23,261 bases of DNA from a virus. Positions 6,147 through 13,354 of the stretch are shown one piece after another. The stretch spans positions 1 to 23,261 of the IMG/VR virus record IMGVR_UViG_3300042294_003853; one strand, given 5' to 3'. Every line of letters starts with the position of its first letter. Within the stretch, counting starts at the first letter, position 1. Under the pieces are notes generated by a model that saw only the letters and a list, made by a program, of their open reading frames with translations, ran no database searches and was not told the DNA's origin. A program made the translations under genes and the position numbers.

Positions 6147-7393
6147 GGAATCAGATCCTTCATCTGAGAATCCGTCAGGGCGTAGTTCCACACCTCAATC
6201 CTCTGCAACGTCATCGGAATTACGATTGATGAATCGTTAAAGAGAGGCATCATAACCAGGTCCGATGGGGTCAAATCGGTGACCGATGAGCCCTTCACGA
6301 TTGTTCCCGGTGATCCGCTACCCGTCGTCAGCGACTTCGCTTCGTTCTTGCTGAGGGTAAACACGGAAGTGAAGTCACTCAGCACGCTTCCGCTTGAGGG
6401 AAAGAAGTTTCCTGAGTTTATGGAAAAAATCGCAGCGTTGAAGGAACACCCCGTCGTTATCGCGTTTGACGTCGAGGCGTAATAATTTCTCCCGGAGTCA
6501 GCTCCCCATCCTTCAGCCGAGGAGTTTTCAAAGTAGAAGAAAGTTCCACTATTCGTTGATGGTGAACTAGGTCTACCCCTGAACTTCAGGAAGACGCTGT
6601 TCCCGTTATTCAGCTGCGCATAAAACGATGGGCCAGAATTTCCATACAAGAAATCCATAGCTCTCGAAGCGCCTGTTGTCGTTGTCTTGATGTAGCTGGT
6701 GGGAGTGGCCGCACCGGTTGCAACACCAGAAGTTTGATAGATTTCAACCTGCGCTCCCCAAATTTCGATAGTGTCGTTAAGCGCGACTACCCGAATTGAG
6801 GGGATAGTGTGGCTACTTGCGGCGGAAATATGAAACCTTTTCCAGGTGGAAGTTACTCCGGATAGGGTCGTGTAGGTGCTGTTGTTTAAGGACAGCTGGA
6901 TGTTCCCTGTCCCAGAAACCCTTCGGATCCACACCGAGAAGACTCTTCCCGACCCGGTACTTGCTATTGTCTGCCGGATTGTCCCGTTTGCTCCGATTGC
7001 CTGAATCCTCAATGCTGTAGCTGTCAAGTCCGGTGCCAGTGCATTCGTTGCAAGGCGGCTGATGCTTGAATCAACCCAGTTCGTCGTGCCCCCGGATGTC
7101 GCAAACGTCTCCGAGTGGCAAAGCGTATTTGACCCATTCCGCTCGATGATCAAGCCGGGATAGGAAGGATCCTGGCTGAACCGGGGGACGTCTGTTCCAA
7201 CGGTTACTACTTGGCCGGTCCTTGTTTCGTAAGTCGCATTTCCAGTCCTAGAAAATTCAAGGTTTGGGGGAATGGAGCCAGTGGTAAGGTCCCACGAGAA
7301 GGTGCTTCCGTCACCCCCACCGAGCGGGGAGATGCGGTTGCGTTCCGTGCGCAACTCCGTCTGATCGAGGAGCCAGGTTCTGTTGCGGTGCAT
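6143..7393 (-). CDS. tail fibre/spike-like receptor-binding protein (416 aa)
   Basis: Ser, Thr, Asn and Gly are abundant throughout. The segments ERNGSNTLCHSETFATSGGT and IEIWGAQVEIYQTSG followed by TPTSYIKT match a pattern common in phage spike and fibre proteins. That pattern is a names-and-side module followed by a jelly-roll ending in the type WGAQxE...TSYI. The C-terminal half reads like a second beta-sandwich, possibly lectin- or concanavalin-like. It would bind the host surface. The ATG at 7393 overlaps the previous stop as TGATG. The region is visibly A+T-richer than its neighbours, as expected for exchanged host-range genes. The exact virion position is unknown. Confidence 0.65.
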   Translation of the reverse strand: MHRNRTWLLDQTELRTERNRISPLGGGDGSTFSWDLTTGSIPPNLEFSRTGNATYETRTGQVVTVGTDVPRFSQDPSYPGLIIERNGSNTLCHSETFATSGGTTNWVDSSISRLATNALAPDLTATALRIQAIGANGTIRQTIASTGSGRVFSVWIRRVSGTGNIQLSLNNSTYTTLSGVTSTWKRFHISAASSHTIPSIRVVALNDTIEIWGAQVEIYQTSGVATGAATPTSYIKTTTTGASRAMDFLYGNSGPSFYAQLNNGNSVFLKFRGRPSSPSTNSGTFFYFENSSAEGWGADSGRNYYASTSNAITTGCSFNAAIFSINSGNFFPSSGSVLSDFTSVFTLSKNEAKSLTTGSGSPGTIVKGSSVTDLTPSDLVMMPLFNDSSIVIPMTLQRIEVWNYALTDSQMKDLIP

Positions 7394-7881
7394 CAGAGCC
7401 CCGAGCTGAGAACGCTGATGACCGGCTGGCTGGGATTGCCACCCGCGACGACTTCAACGAATTGGCAGCCGAGGGTGTCCACCAGCACAAAGCCTCCGTT
7501 GCTCGTAGCGCCGACGCCCGCGTAGATCTTCACGTCGCCGGTAAGCTTCGTGGCGTTCACCATCTCGTAGACGGTGCCCACTCCCGGAACCGTGGAGGTG
7601 GATCCGTTGGGAACCATAGTGAACGAGCAAAGCAGCTGCGGAACCCACGCCATCTGGTCAGGCCAGAATGACCAACCCCAGACAAAGATTGATTCGTTGC
7701 TTGAAGCGCTTGAATAAAACTTAAGCTTCAGGTAGTTCAGGCTTGTCCCGATCACCGTGGAACTGTTGTCCGTGGGCCGGGTCGTCTGGACAATCCGAAC
7801 TTCGTTGCCCGCTGCGTCCGAAATCTCGAACGACGTCAGTGCAAAGCTCTTGACGTCCGTGGTCAGGGTGACGTGTGCCAT
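7393..7881 (-). CDS. probable virion protein upstream of the fibre (162 aa)
   Basis: A beta-rich, Ser/Thr/Val-rich protein (MAHVTLTTDVKSFALTSFEI; YEMVNATKLTGDVKIYAGVG) with no catalytic motif. The composition is like that of phage structural proteins, and it is coupled to the fibre gene. The ATG at 7881 has AGGAG with a short 4-nt spacer. Its first 161 bp overlap the 3' part of the ERCC4 nuclease frame. The N-terminal residues look well-formed, so I accept this start. Fibre base, connector or decoration are all possible; no family recognised. Confidence 0.55.
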   Translation of the reverse strand: MAHVTLTTDVKSFALTSFEISDAAGNEVRIVQTTRPTDNSSTVIGTSLNYLKLKFYSSASSNESIFVWGWSFWPDQMAWVPQLLCSFTMVPNGSTSTVPGVGTVYEMVNATKLTGDVKIYAGVGATSNGGFVLVDTLGCQFVEVVAGGNPSQPVISVLSSGL

Positions 7882-8371
7882 CGCGCTCCTGCGACAGGAG
7901 CCACCTCAATGCCCATTCACCTGCGGCCCTACGCTGGCCGGTCGTGCTCAGGGGAAGCAGCATCAGGGGCAACCCGTGCTCCCCGATGATATCCAATAAA
8001 GCGTCGGCCGCAACGCCCGGATGGGGAAGTCCTGCCCGAACCTCGAAGCCCCCCACCAGCCCCTCGAACAGGAGGCAGGCGGTGCGGCACTCAGAGCGGA
8101 GGCGGCGGCAGCAGTCCATAAAACGGCGGCGGCCGTCGAGGGTTAGGCAGTTACCGGCGATCTCCTCGAAGGAGCCCTTGCGCTCGATTGCGCTGGTGCC
8201 CCCCACCAGCCGGTAGTCACCAGTCTTCAGGGTCTCGGACTTCGTGCGGACCGTAACTGTGCGTGACTTGCCGGCGGTGGGGAGCTTGGTCCTGTCTAGC
8301 ACGACGAGGTGCGCGGGGAAGGAGAGGGGTTTCTTCTCCCGACTGTCGATCAGGACCGTGACCTGGGACAC
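7721..8371 (-). CDS. ERCC4/XPF-type nuclease (216 aa, unusual C-terminus)
   Basis: The N-terminal part shows the ERCC4 nuclease core: TVLIDSREKKPLSF, then KTGDYRLVGG followed by AIERKGSFEEI, matching the GDx(n)ERK active site. The helical part FMDCCRRLRSECRTACLLFEG and GEWALRWLLSQE fits the rest of the fold. These enzymes cut branched or flapped DNA and occur in phages, where they probably process replication or recombination intermediates. The start is a GTG at 8371 with a poor Shine-Dalgarno. The last 50 or so residues (after about LLSQERDG) are polar, low in hydrophobics and overlap the next gene by 161 bp. The conserved domain probably ends near the start of that gene. The tail could be a genuine overlap or the scar of a recombination junction. 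Confidence 0.7.
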   Translation of the reverse strand: MSQVTVLIDSREKKPLSFPAHLVVLDRTKLPTAGKSRTVTVRTKSETLKTGDYRLVGGTSAIERKGSFEEIAGNCLTLDGRRRFMDCCRRLRSECRTACLLFEGLVGGFEVRAGLPHPGVAADALLDIIGEHGLPLMLLPLSTTGQRRAAGEWALRWLLSQERDGTRHPDHGRQELCTDVVRDFGRSGQRSSDCPDDPAHGQQFHGDRDKPELPEA

Positions 8372-8387
8372 GCCGCCATGCTATCAA

Positions 8388-8789
8388 TCAACCCTCGCCC
8401 TTGTACATCTCGACTGCCGCAGCCCGCGCAAGTTGCGCAAGTTCCTCGTCCTTGTGGCGGGCGGGCACCCGGTTCATCTCGAAGGTCAGCGTCATCTTGC
8501 CGAGCCACCACTCGGGGGTGGGCAGGAAGCCCATGTCCTCCATCACGTGCTGCTCCGCGACCAGCCGGACCGGCACCTCCCTTGGCTTGTCCTTAATCCA
8601 GACCGTGATGGTGTCACCAAACTTTTCCTCACACCAGAAGATCCCGACGGTGTGGTGGCGCAGGGCACGGTGACGTGCGTCGCCGAAGTACTTCTTGGTT
8701 TCGTCAAACCACTCGTGGATTCTCATGTAATTCTCGACAATGCCGCCGAACTTCTTGACGGAGGAGAGGGCGTGGTGGTAGGGGTGCAT
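8388..8789 (-). CDS. DUF6915-like protein (133 aa)
   Basis: The segments MHPYHHALSSVKKFGG, IHEWFDETKKYFGDARHRAL, RHHTVGIFWCE and VPVRLVAEQHVMEDMGFLPT match my recollection of the DUF6915 family, found in phages and bacterial genomes, function unknown. The family is usually nearer 80-110 aa. The extra C-terminal 30 residues (MTLTFEMNRVPARHKDEELA) are a local extension. Several conserved His and Asp residues could bind metal. The ATG at 8789 overlaps the previous stop (TGATG) and has GGAG 8 nt upstream. Confidence 0.65.
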   Translation of the reverse strand: MHPYHHALSSVKKFGGIVENYMRIHEWFDETKKYFGDARHRALRHHTVGIFWCEEKFGDTITVWIKDKPREVPVRLVAEQHVMEDMGFLPTPEWWLGKMTLTFEMNRVPARHKDEELAQLARAAAVEMYKGEG

Positions 8790-9190
8790 CAGAAGTGCTC
8801 CACTTCGTCGGGGCTCTCGTCCTGACTTGACTCGAACAGGACCTCGTGATGTTGCGCAATGGTGCGCTCCTTGCTGGATATCGTGAAGTATCCGCAGGAT
8901 CCCATGACGTGGCCGTCACCGATCTCCCAGCCCGGGAACCTGCGCTCGAGGGTGTTGCCGAGCTCCTCGAACACCTCGCGCTCGAGGGATGCGATGAGGC
9001 GGGTCGCGTTGTCGGGTGCCGACATGCCCATGTCGGAGCCGTCCTCGTTGCGGAGGAAGATCTGGTCGAACCAACCGGAGTCGTTGGAACCGGAGTAGGT
9101 GACGTGGAGGATGAAGTCCTTGCCGATGATCGGCTTGAGCTGTGACATCAGGTTGCGGATGGTGGGGTACTTAGTCACGGTCGTCCTCAT
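8789..9190 (-). CDS. DUF6878-like hypothetical protein (133 aa)
   Basis: Residues around MSAPDNATRLIASLEREVFE, RRFPGWEIGDGHVMGS and FTISSKERTIAQHHEVLFES resemble DUF6878 proteins as I remember them; function unknown. It is acidic and soluble with no motif suggesting catalysis. The ATG at 9190 has AGGA 8 nt upstream and lies inside the end of the preceding gene (20-bp overlap). DUF6915 and DUF6878 in adjacent, coupled genes may indicate a shared pathway, which is inference. Confidence 0.5.
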   Translation of the reverse strand: MRTTVTKYPTIRNLMSQLKPIIGKDFILHVTYSGSNDSGWFDQIFLRNEDGSDMGMSAPDNATRLIASLEREVFEELGNTLERRFPGWEIGDGHVMGSCGYFTISSKERTIAQHHEVLFESSQDESPDEVEHF

Positions 9191-9488
9191 GGGGGTTGTC
9201 CTGGAAGTTGGGTGCGTTCACGATGTCGGTCGCCTTCTCGAGCAGCAGGCGGTTCAGGCGGTCACCGTGCAGCTCGAGCGCACGGACGATGGTGGATGGC
9301 TTGTTGTCCCCGTAGAACCACTCGAACTCCTCGTCCTTGCTGTTGACCATGTCCACCCGGACGAGGATCGGGTCCATGTCGGGCAGCCAGGCGTCGTCCA
9401 CCTTGCGGTCCCTGAAGATGCGGCATTCGTAGGTTGCCTGCATGAACAGGCCCGGTGTTTCGATGGTGAGCGTTATGTCCTTAGTCAT
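9171..9488 (-). CDS. hypothetical protein (105 aa)
   Basis: I start at the ATG at 9488 (MTKDITLTIETPGLF), with GGAG 9 nt upstream and an 8-bp overlap with the previous gene. An in-frame ATG at 9509 would lengthen it by seven residues. The sequence has a beta-rich N-terminus (ATYECRIFRDRKVDD) and an acidic tail NFQDNPHEDDRD. No family recognised. It belongs to the four-gene string just downstream of the DNA polymerase. Confidence 0.55.
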   Translation of the reverse strand: MTKDITLTIETPGLFMQATYECRIFRDRKVDDAWLPDMDPILVRVDMVNSKDEEFEWFYGDNKPSTIVRALELHGDRLNRLLLEKATDIVNAPNFQDNPHEDDRD

Positions 9489-9798
9489 CGTTGGGATCTC
9501 CGAAGTCAAGTTCGATCTCGTCGGCGTCCGGGCTGAAGCGGATGCGCCATGCCTCCCACTTCAGGTCGAAGGAGGAGAAGTCCTCTGCTGCCTTGCAGTC
9601 CTGCTGGAAGTTTCGGGCGCTCCGGTTGAAGAGGATGATCGCGCCGAGTGCGGGGAAGTTCTCGTCGTCCGCGGTTGCGGCTGCGGTCCATGCGTCGTTG
9701 CGGATGACGGAGTTCAGGAATCCGCCTGGTTCGTAGCCGTGCTTGTAGTAGCGGTACAGCGCGCCGAAGCAGTGCGGGGGAACGGTGAGGTTGCGCAT
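9481..9798 (-). CDS. small conserved-looking phage protein (105 aa)
   Basis: MRNLTVPPHCFGALYRYYKH, then GYEPGGFLNSVIRNDAWTAA and ADDENFPALGAIILFNRSA. This pattern (a helix, then a HGxxPGGFLxxVxxND element, then a short helical end) recurs in small phage proteins of unknown function, in my recollection. The start at 9798 is four bases beyond the polymerase stop and has a weak Shine-Dalgarno, so it probably depends on polymerase translation. The C-terminus is strongly acidic (DADEIELDFGDPNDD). Confidence 0.55.
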   Translation of the reverse strand: MRNLTVPPHCFGALYRYYKHGYEPGGFLNSVIRNDAWTAAATADDENFPALGAIILFNRSARNFQQDCKAAEDFSSFDLKWEAWRIRFSPDADEIELDFGDPNDD

Positions 9799-9801
9799 GT
9801 G

Positions 9802-11877
9802 TCACTCGTAGATGAGGGGTGCGTGGTGTCCGGAACGATTGCAGAGTTCGTGCCAGTAGCCTGCGGTGCCGACGAATTGCACGGCGGTCTCCATCAGGTC
9901 TCGGGCCTGCTGCTCCGTGCCTGCCGGGCAGTCGAAGTACAGGGCGTCGTAGACCTGGAGGAAGAGGAGGGGCTGGCGGTGGCTGGTGGGGGATGTGAGC
10001 GGGCCGAGCGCCCGATGGATGAAGTTCTGGATGGCGAGCATCACGTTGCCGGCGGTTGCCTGCACGGGGAAGTTGCAGACTTCGGAGATCATCGACTTGC
10101 CGCCACGCCCCACCAGCTGGCGGAGCTCACGGCGGGTGCGCCATGCGCGTTCGTCCAGCCGGAAGTTGGTGAAGGTGCGGGTGTGGCCGGTGAAGGGGAG
10201 CTCGATGTAACCGGCGGACTCCGCCTGCTTGCAGAGTGAGTGCTGCCACTCCACGAGCGCGGGTCGTTGGGCGTGGCGGGACGCGACGATCTGGTCGAAG
10301 AAGGAGAGGGGATACAGCGTGCCCGACATGTCGAGGACCGAGCGCTGGAGCCGGGCGGCGGATGCGCCGAAGAGGTCCGCGAAGTTGACGGTCTTGCCGA
10401 TCTGGCGGAGGGCCTTGAAGTCAGGGCGGTCGGCGGAGGTTGGTCCGAAGATGGCGAGCGTGCGCTGGGTGTGCAGGTCGAGGCCATCGTTGAACGCGGC
10501 GAGGAGGGTGGGCTCGCCCGAGAGGATGGCTGCGACGCGGAGCTCGATCTGGCTGAGGTCGAAGGAGACGATGCTGCCGCCCGTGAAGCGGGACTCCTCG
10601 CAGTCCTTGATGACGGCGGGGAATGTCTGGGCAGCGGGGTTCTTGCAGGTAATGCGGGCCTGGATGGTGCCGCCCTCGGAGCCCGAGTCCTTGGGCACGG
10701 ACGGGACCGTGTACCAGGTGGGGTAGGCGATGCCGATGTCAGGCCTATCTGTCCGTTTCAGAAGGACAGATGACTTGTCGGTCGGCTTGGTTCGCCGGTG
10801 GCGCAAGAGGGGATATGTGTAGGACGAGACCAACTTCTGGGCGGTGGCGTGAGCGTCGGCACACGCGAAGATGGTGCGTGCTGGATGAGAGTCGGGCAAG
10901 TGGCTGGAGATCAGGCGTCTGTTCTCGCTGGACCATGAGAGCTCCTTGTTCTTCTCGGTGTAGGTGAGGAGGGGATGCGCGAGGAAGTCGGGGTTGGTGG
11001 GGAGGATGTCCTCGATGCACCGGGACATGAACTCCCGCTGGGACTGGACGCTGCCCTCGCCCTCGATCAGGACTCCGCCTGCTGCTGCGCAGTTCGATGC
11101 CTCGTCGGCCTGGCGGAGCAGGTCCTTCTCGAGTGCGGTGAGACGGGGCAGTGAGAATGGGATGCCGGCCTCCGACATGCGGATCGTGGACCACAGCGTG
11201 TCGCTGAAGTGCCGGATGCTGTAGGCGCTGAGCTTGGCGGTGTCGGGGTAGTCGTGGCGGATGCGGTTGGCGAGGTGGGCCACGGCGAGCAGCGTGTTGT
11301 GCGTGTCCTGCGCGTTGTATGCGTGCAGGTTCGGGCAGGTGGGGGACGGGAAGCGGCGTCCGTCCTTGAGGGTTGCGGACTCCTGGTACGAGTGCGTGCC
11401 GAGGACGGGGCCGAGAGACTTGAGGCTGCGCTCGGGTCGGAGCTCGGAGTGCAGGAAGTTCACCACGCTGAGGTCGATGAGGGTGTGCCTGCCGCACAGG
11501 GCGAGGGCGAGTGCGGGGGTGTAGGCGCGGAGCCAGAGGATGTCGAACGGCAGGTTCATGCCGACGATGGTGTCGGCGTGGCGGAGCCATGCGAGGAGGA
11601 TGTCGTGGCTGGTGGGGTCGGTCAGGTTCAGGGTGAAGGTCGGGCCGGGCTGCAGGGAGGCGATGCCGTCGAGGCTGTTGAGGTCTTCGGGTTCGGTAGC
11701 TGCGACGGTGATGGCGCAGGTGAGTACGAGATCCTCCCGAGCAACGCCGTCCGTGGCGATTGCTCGGGCCGGATGGAAGACGGTCTGCACGGGGAGCAAC
11801 GTGCTCCGACCGTTGGTAGCAGCCGCTCCATAGGTCTCGATGTCAAGGGAGATGACTCGGGGACTGGTGGGGGTCAT
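9802..11877 (-). CDS. family A DNA polymerase with 3'-5' exonuclease domain (691 aa)
   Basis: The N-terminal exonuclease has ExoI (LDIETY, about 11-16), ExoII (MNLPFDILWL, about 108-117) and ExoIII (YNAQDTHNTL, about 188-197). The polymerase domain has motif A (FDLSQIELRVAA, about 440-451), motif B (RQIGKTVNFADLFG, about 492-505) and motif C (LQVYDALYF, about 641-649). It replicates the phage genome. Motif C reads YDA where most family A enzymes have HDE; the metal-binding Asp is kept. The ATG at 11877 lies two bases beyond the previous stop without a clear Shine-Dalgarno, and codons 2-5 are a one-mismatch copy of the repeated decamer. Exact decamers occur in the body at 9982-9991, 10108-10117 and 11608-11617. 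Confidence 0.92.
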   Translation of the reverse strand: MTPTSPRVISLDIETYGAAATNGRSTLLPVQTVFHPARAIATDGVAREDLVLTCAITVAATEPEDLNSLDGIASLQPGPTFTLNLTDPTSHDILLAWLRHADTIVGMNLPFDILWLRAYTPALALALCGRHTLIDLSVVNFLHSELRPERSLKSLGPVLGTHSYQESATLKDGRRFPSPTCPNLHAYNAQDTHNTLLAVAHLANRIRHDYPDTAKLSAYSIRHFSDTLWSTIRMSEAGIPFSLPRLTALEKDLLRQADEASNCAAAGGVLIEGEGSVQSQREFMSRCIEDILPTNPDFLAHPLLTYTEKNKELSWSSENRRLISSHLPDSHPARTIFACADAHATAQKLVSSYTYPLLRHRRTKPTDKSSVLLKRTDRPDIGIAYPTWYTVPSVPKDSGSEGGTIQARITCKNPAAQTFPAVIKDCEESRFTGGSIVSFDLSQIELRVAAILSGEPTLLAAFNDGLDLHTQRTLAIFGPTSADRPDFKALRQIGKTVNFADLFGASAARLQRSVLDMSGTLYPLSFFDQIVASRHAQRPALVEWQHSLCKQAESAGYIELPFTGHTRTFTNFRLDERAWRTRRELRQLVGRGGKSMISEVCNFPVQATAGNVMLAIQNFIHRALGPLTSPTSHRQPLLFLQVYDALYFDCPAGTEQQARDLMETAVQFVGTAGYWHELCNRSGHHAPLIYE

Positions 11878-11879
11878 CG

Positions 11880-12026
11880 TCAGTTGCAGGACTTGAGGAA
11901 GAACGAGATGAGGAACGCGAGAATAACGATTGGCGCAAGCCAGAACGCGATCATCACCACGGAGAGGAGGATGGCCCCGACCGAGTTGATGATCTGGCTG
12001 ACGTAGTCCGTAGGCTCGTTGCTCAT
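11880..12026 (-). CDS. 48-aa membrane protein
   Basis: MSNEPTDYVSQIINSVGAIL leads into one or two hydrophobic segments (LLSVVMIAFWLAPIVILAFL) and ends FFLKSCN. The start at 12026 has AAGGA 7 nt upstream and overlaps the previous stop as ATGA. It sits directly before the polymerase. Function unknown; small membrane proteins are common in phage early regions and include host-takeover and superinfection factors. Confidence 0.6.
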   Translation of the reverse strand: MSNEPTDYVSQIINSVGAILLSVVMIAFWLAPIVILAFLISFFLKSCN

Positions 12027-12229
12027 GGGGATTTCCTTATGTCGAAGGTCATGTTCTGGTGGACTCGGAGCTGGACGGTGGTGTAGTGGCGGAGGTGACC
12101 GCCGGCACAGAGGGCGACACACCACACGTCGTTCTCGAAAGTGCCGCCGTCACGGACGTACAGGGCGTAGCCGTCCTGCCCGTCGCAGGTCACGACAGGG
12201 ATGGGCGTGGAGAACTGGTGCACGTTCAC
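12023..12229 (-). CDS. hypothetical protein, GTG start (68 aa)
   Basis: The GTG at 12229 overlaps the previous stop as GTGA and has AAGGAG 8 nt upstream, which decides this start. The protein (VHQFSTPIPVVTCDGQDGYA, then FENDVWCVALCAGGHLRHYT and TVQLRVHQN) is a short beta-rich domain. The pattern NDVW...GGHLRHYTTxQL occurs in small proteins of T7-like and other phages. It may be an SH3-like fold. No function known. Confidence 0.6.
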   Translation of the reverse strand: MNVHQFSTPIPVVTCDGQDGYALYVRDGGTFENDVWCVALCAGGHLRHYTTVQLRVHQNMTFDIRKSP

Positions 12230-12462
12230 TTGTCTTGCTCCTTGAGTCGCTTGATGGTTGCCTCCAGCTTCTCGATCTCCGCGCTCCTGCGCTCGGCGTG
12301 GAAGCGGTAGTAGTTGTACGCCTCGCATATCTCGTGGACGAGGGCGGAGCTGAGCGTGACGTTGCCAAGTGCCTCGGACAGACCGGCGAGGTACATGAGG
12401 TGCTTGTCGAGCGGCCAATGCGTGTGCTGCCCGTGAACCTTGTCGGAAGCCGGCGTGTTCAT
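12226..12462 (-). CDS. small helical protein with C-terminal coiled coil (78 aa)
   Basis: The ATG at 12462 has AGGAG 8 nt upstream and overlaps the previous stop as ATGA. The N-terminal half has DKHLMYLAGLSEALGNVT. The C-terminal third (RRSAEIEKLEATIKRLKEQD) is a clear coiled coil. Probably an oligomeric or partner-binding factor; not recognised. Confidence 0.55.
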   Translation of the reverse strand: MNTPASDKVHGQHTHWPLDKHLMYLAGLSEALGNVTLSSALVHEICEAYNYYRFHAERRSAEIEKLEATIKRLKEQDK

Positions 12463-12671
12463 GTGCGAATCTCCTCTTCGTAGTGGATCTCGGCGCGCCG
12501 CACGGCGGACATGACCGCGTCCTTGCCGAACAGGTGCATGGCATCGGCGATCAGGTCGGACAGGGTTGCCTCGTCGTGCAGCTCGACGTGACGCGTCTCC
12601 TCGTTGCCGTCGATGTACGCAATGATTGCGCGCTGCGCACGGTCTGCTCGTTCCTCGTTCTCCTTGCTCAT
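12459..12671 (-). CDS. hypothetical acidic protein (70 aa)
   Basis: MSKENEERADRAQRAIIAYI and DEATLSDLIADAMHLFGKDA form an acidic, mostly helical protein ending HYEEEIRT. The ATG at 12671 overlaps the stop of the 56-aa gene as ATGA. Its Shine-Dalgarno is weak, suggesting translational coupling. No family recognised. Confidence 0.55.
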   Translation of the reverse strand: MSKENEERADRAQRAIIAYIDGNEETRHVELHDEATLSDLIADAMHLFGKDAVMSAVRRAEIHYEEEIRT

Positions 12672-12838
12672 CGCTTCGCTTTCTTCCTTGAGGCGTGGTG
12701 CATGTACAGCCCGAGCCGCTGGTTGGCACGGGCCAGTTCGCGCTTCAGTTCGCGGATGCGGTCGGCAGCGATCATGTTGACGCTCTGCGACCTGCCATCC
12801 GTCCGCATCAGCCAGTTGAGTAGGTCGTGGTCGTTCAC
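12668..12838 (-). CDS. 56-aa basic helical protein, GTG start
   Basis: The frame starts with GTG at 12838, overlapping the previous stop as GTGA, with AAGGAG 11 nt upstream. It ends in an ATGA overlap with the next gene. The sequence MNDHDLLNWLMRTDGRSQSV is followed by a basic helix (DRIRELKRELARANQRLGLY) and an RKKAKR tail. Nucleic acid binding is possible from charge. Overlaps on both sides fill the only gap in the string, which supports it. Confidence 0.55.
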   Translation of the reverse strand: MNDHDLLNWLMRTDGRSQSVNMIAADRIRELKRELARANQRLGLYMHHASRKKAKR

Positions 12839-13068
12839 TTGCCGTACTTCTCCTTGCGGATCTCGAGGAATCCGGGGCCGTTGCCCTCGGGGTCACGGAA
12901 GATGGTGACGAGCATCTGCTGGTGGTTGTTGCCCGGCTTGCGGAGGACGAGGGCATAGAGCGGTTCGTCGTACTCGCTTGCGTCCTCGTACTTGATGGCG
13001 ACGGGATGCGAGACGGTCCACCCCACCAACTGGCTGAGGTGGGTGTAGTGCGGGTCGTTGTCAGTCAT
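12835..13068 (-). CDS. hypothetical protein (77 aa)
   Basis: MTDNDPHYTHLSQLVGWTVS, then a beta-rich stretch PLYALVLRKPGNN and QQMLVTIFRDPEGNGPGFLE. It resembles small phage proteins with an SH3- or WYL-like beta barrel, but I cannot name a family. The start at 13068 overlaps the end of the upstream gene by 8 bp. A one-mismatch copy of the repeated decamer (13021-13030) encodes QLVGW. Confidence 0.55.
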   Translation of the reverse strand: MTDNDPHYTHLSQLVGWTVSHPVAIKYEDASEYDEPLYALVLRKPGNNHQQMLVTIFRDPEGNGPGFLEIRKEKYGK

Positions 13069-13354
13069 TGATGGTCCCCTTGCGGAAGGCGGTGTTGGCT
13101 GCGTCTGCGTCGGACTTGATGCCGAGGATGTTGCGGGTCATCTGCTCGAGGTCGATGAGCTCGGGCGTGGGTGCGAAGCCGACGCGCTTGTCGGTGATGC
13201 GGTAGAAGAGGGAGCCGAGGTTCTCGTAGGTGGTGCGCAGTCCGCAGATGCAGATGTTGACCGGGTGATCGCAGGGTCCGGTCTCCTCGATCTGGGAGCG
13301 GAGATCGGTGAGGGCTTGGCGCATGGTGGAGATGTCGGCGGGGCTGAAGTTCAT
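13061..13354 (-). CDS. hypothetical protein with Cys cluster (97 aa)
   Basis: The ATG at 13354 overlaps the glycosylase stop as ATGA, with an AGGA just upstream. An N-terminal helix (TMRQALTDLRSQIEETG) is followed by CDHPVNICICGL, three Cys and one His that could hold a metal, then a helical C-terminus. No known family. Coupling to the glycosylase gene suggests it is in the same operon. Confidence 0.55.
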   Translation of the reverse strand: MNFSPADISTMRQALTDLRSQIEETGPCDHPVNICICGLRTTYENLGSLFYRITDKRVGFAPTPELIDLEQMTRNILGIKSDADAANTAFRKGTIND

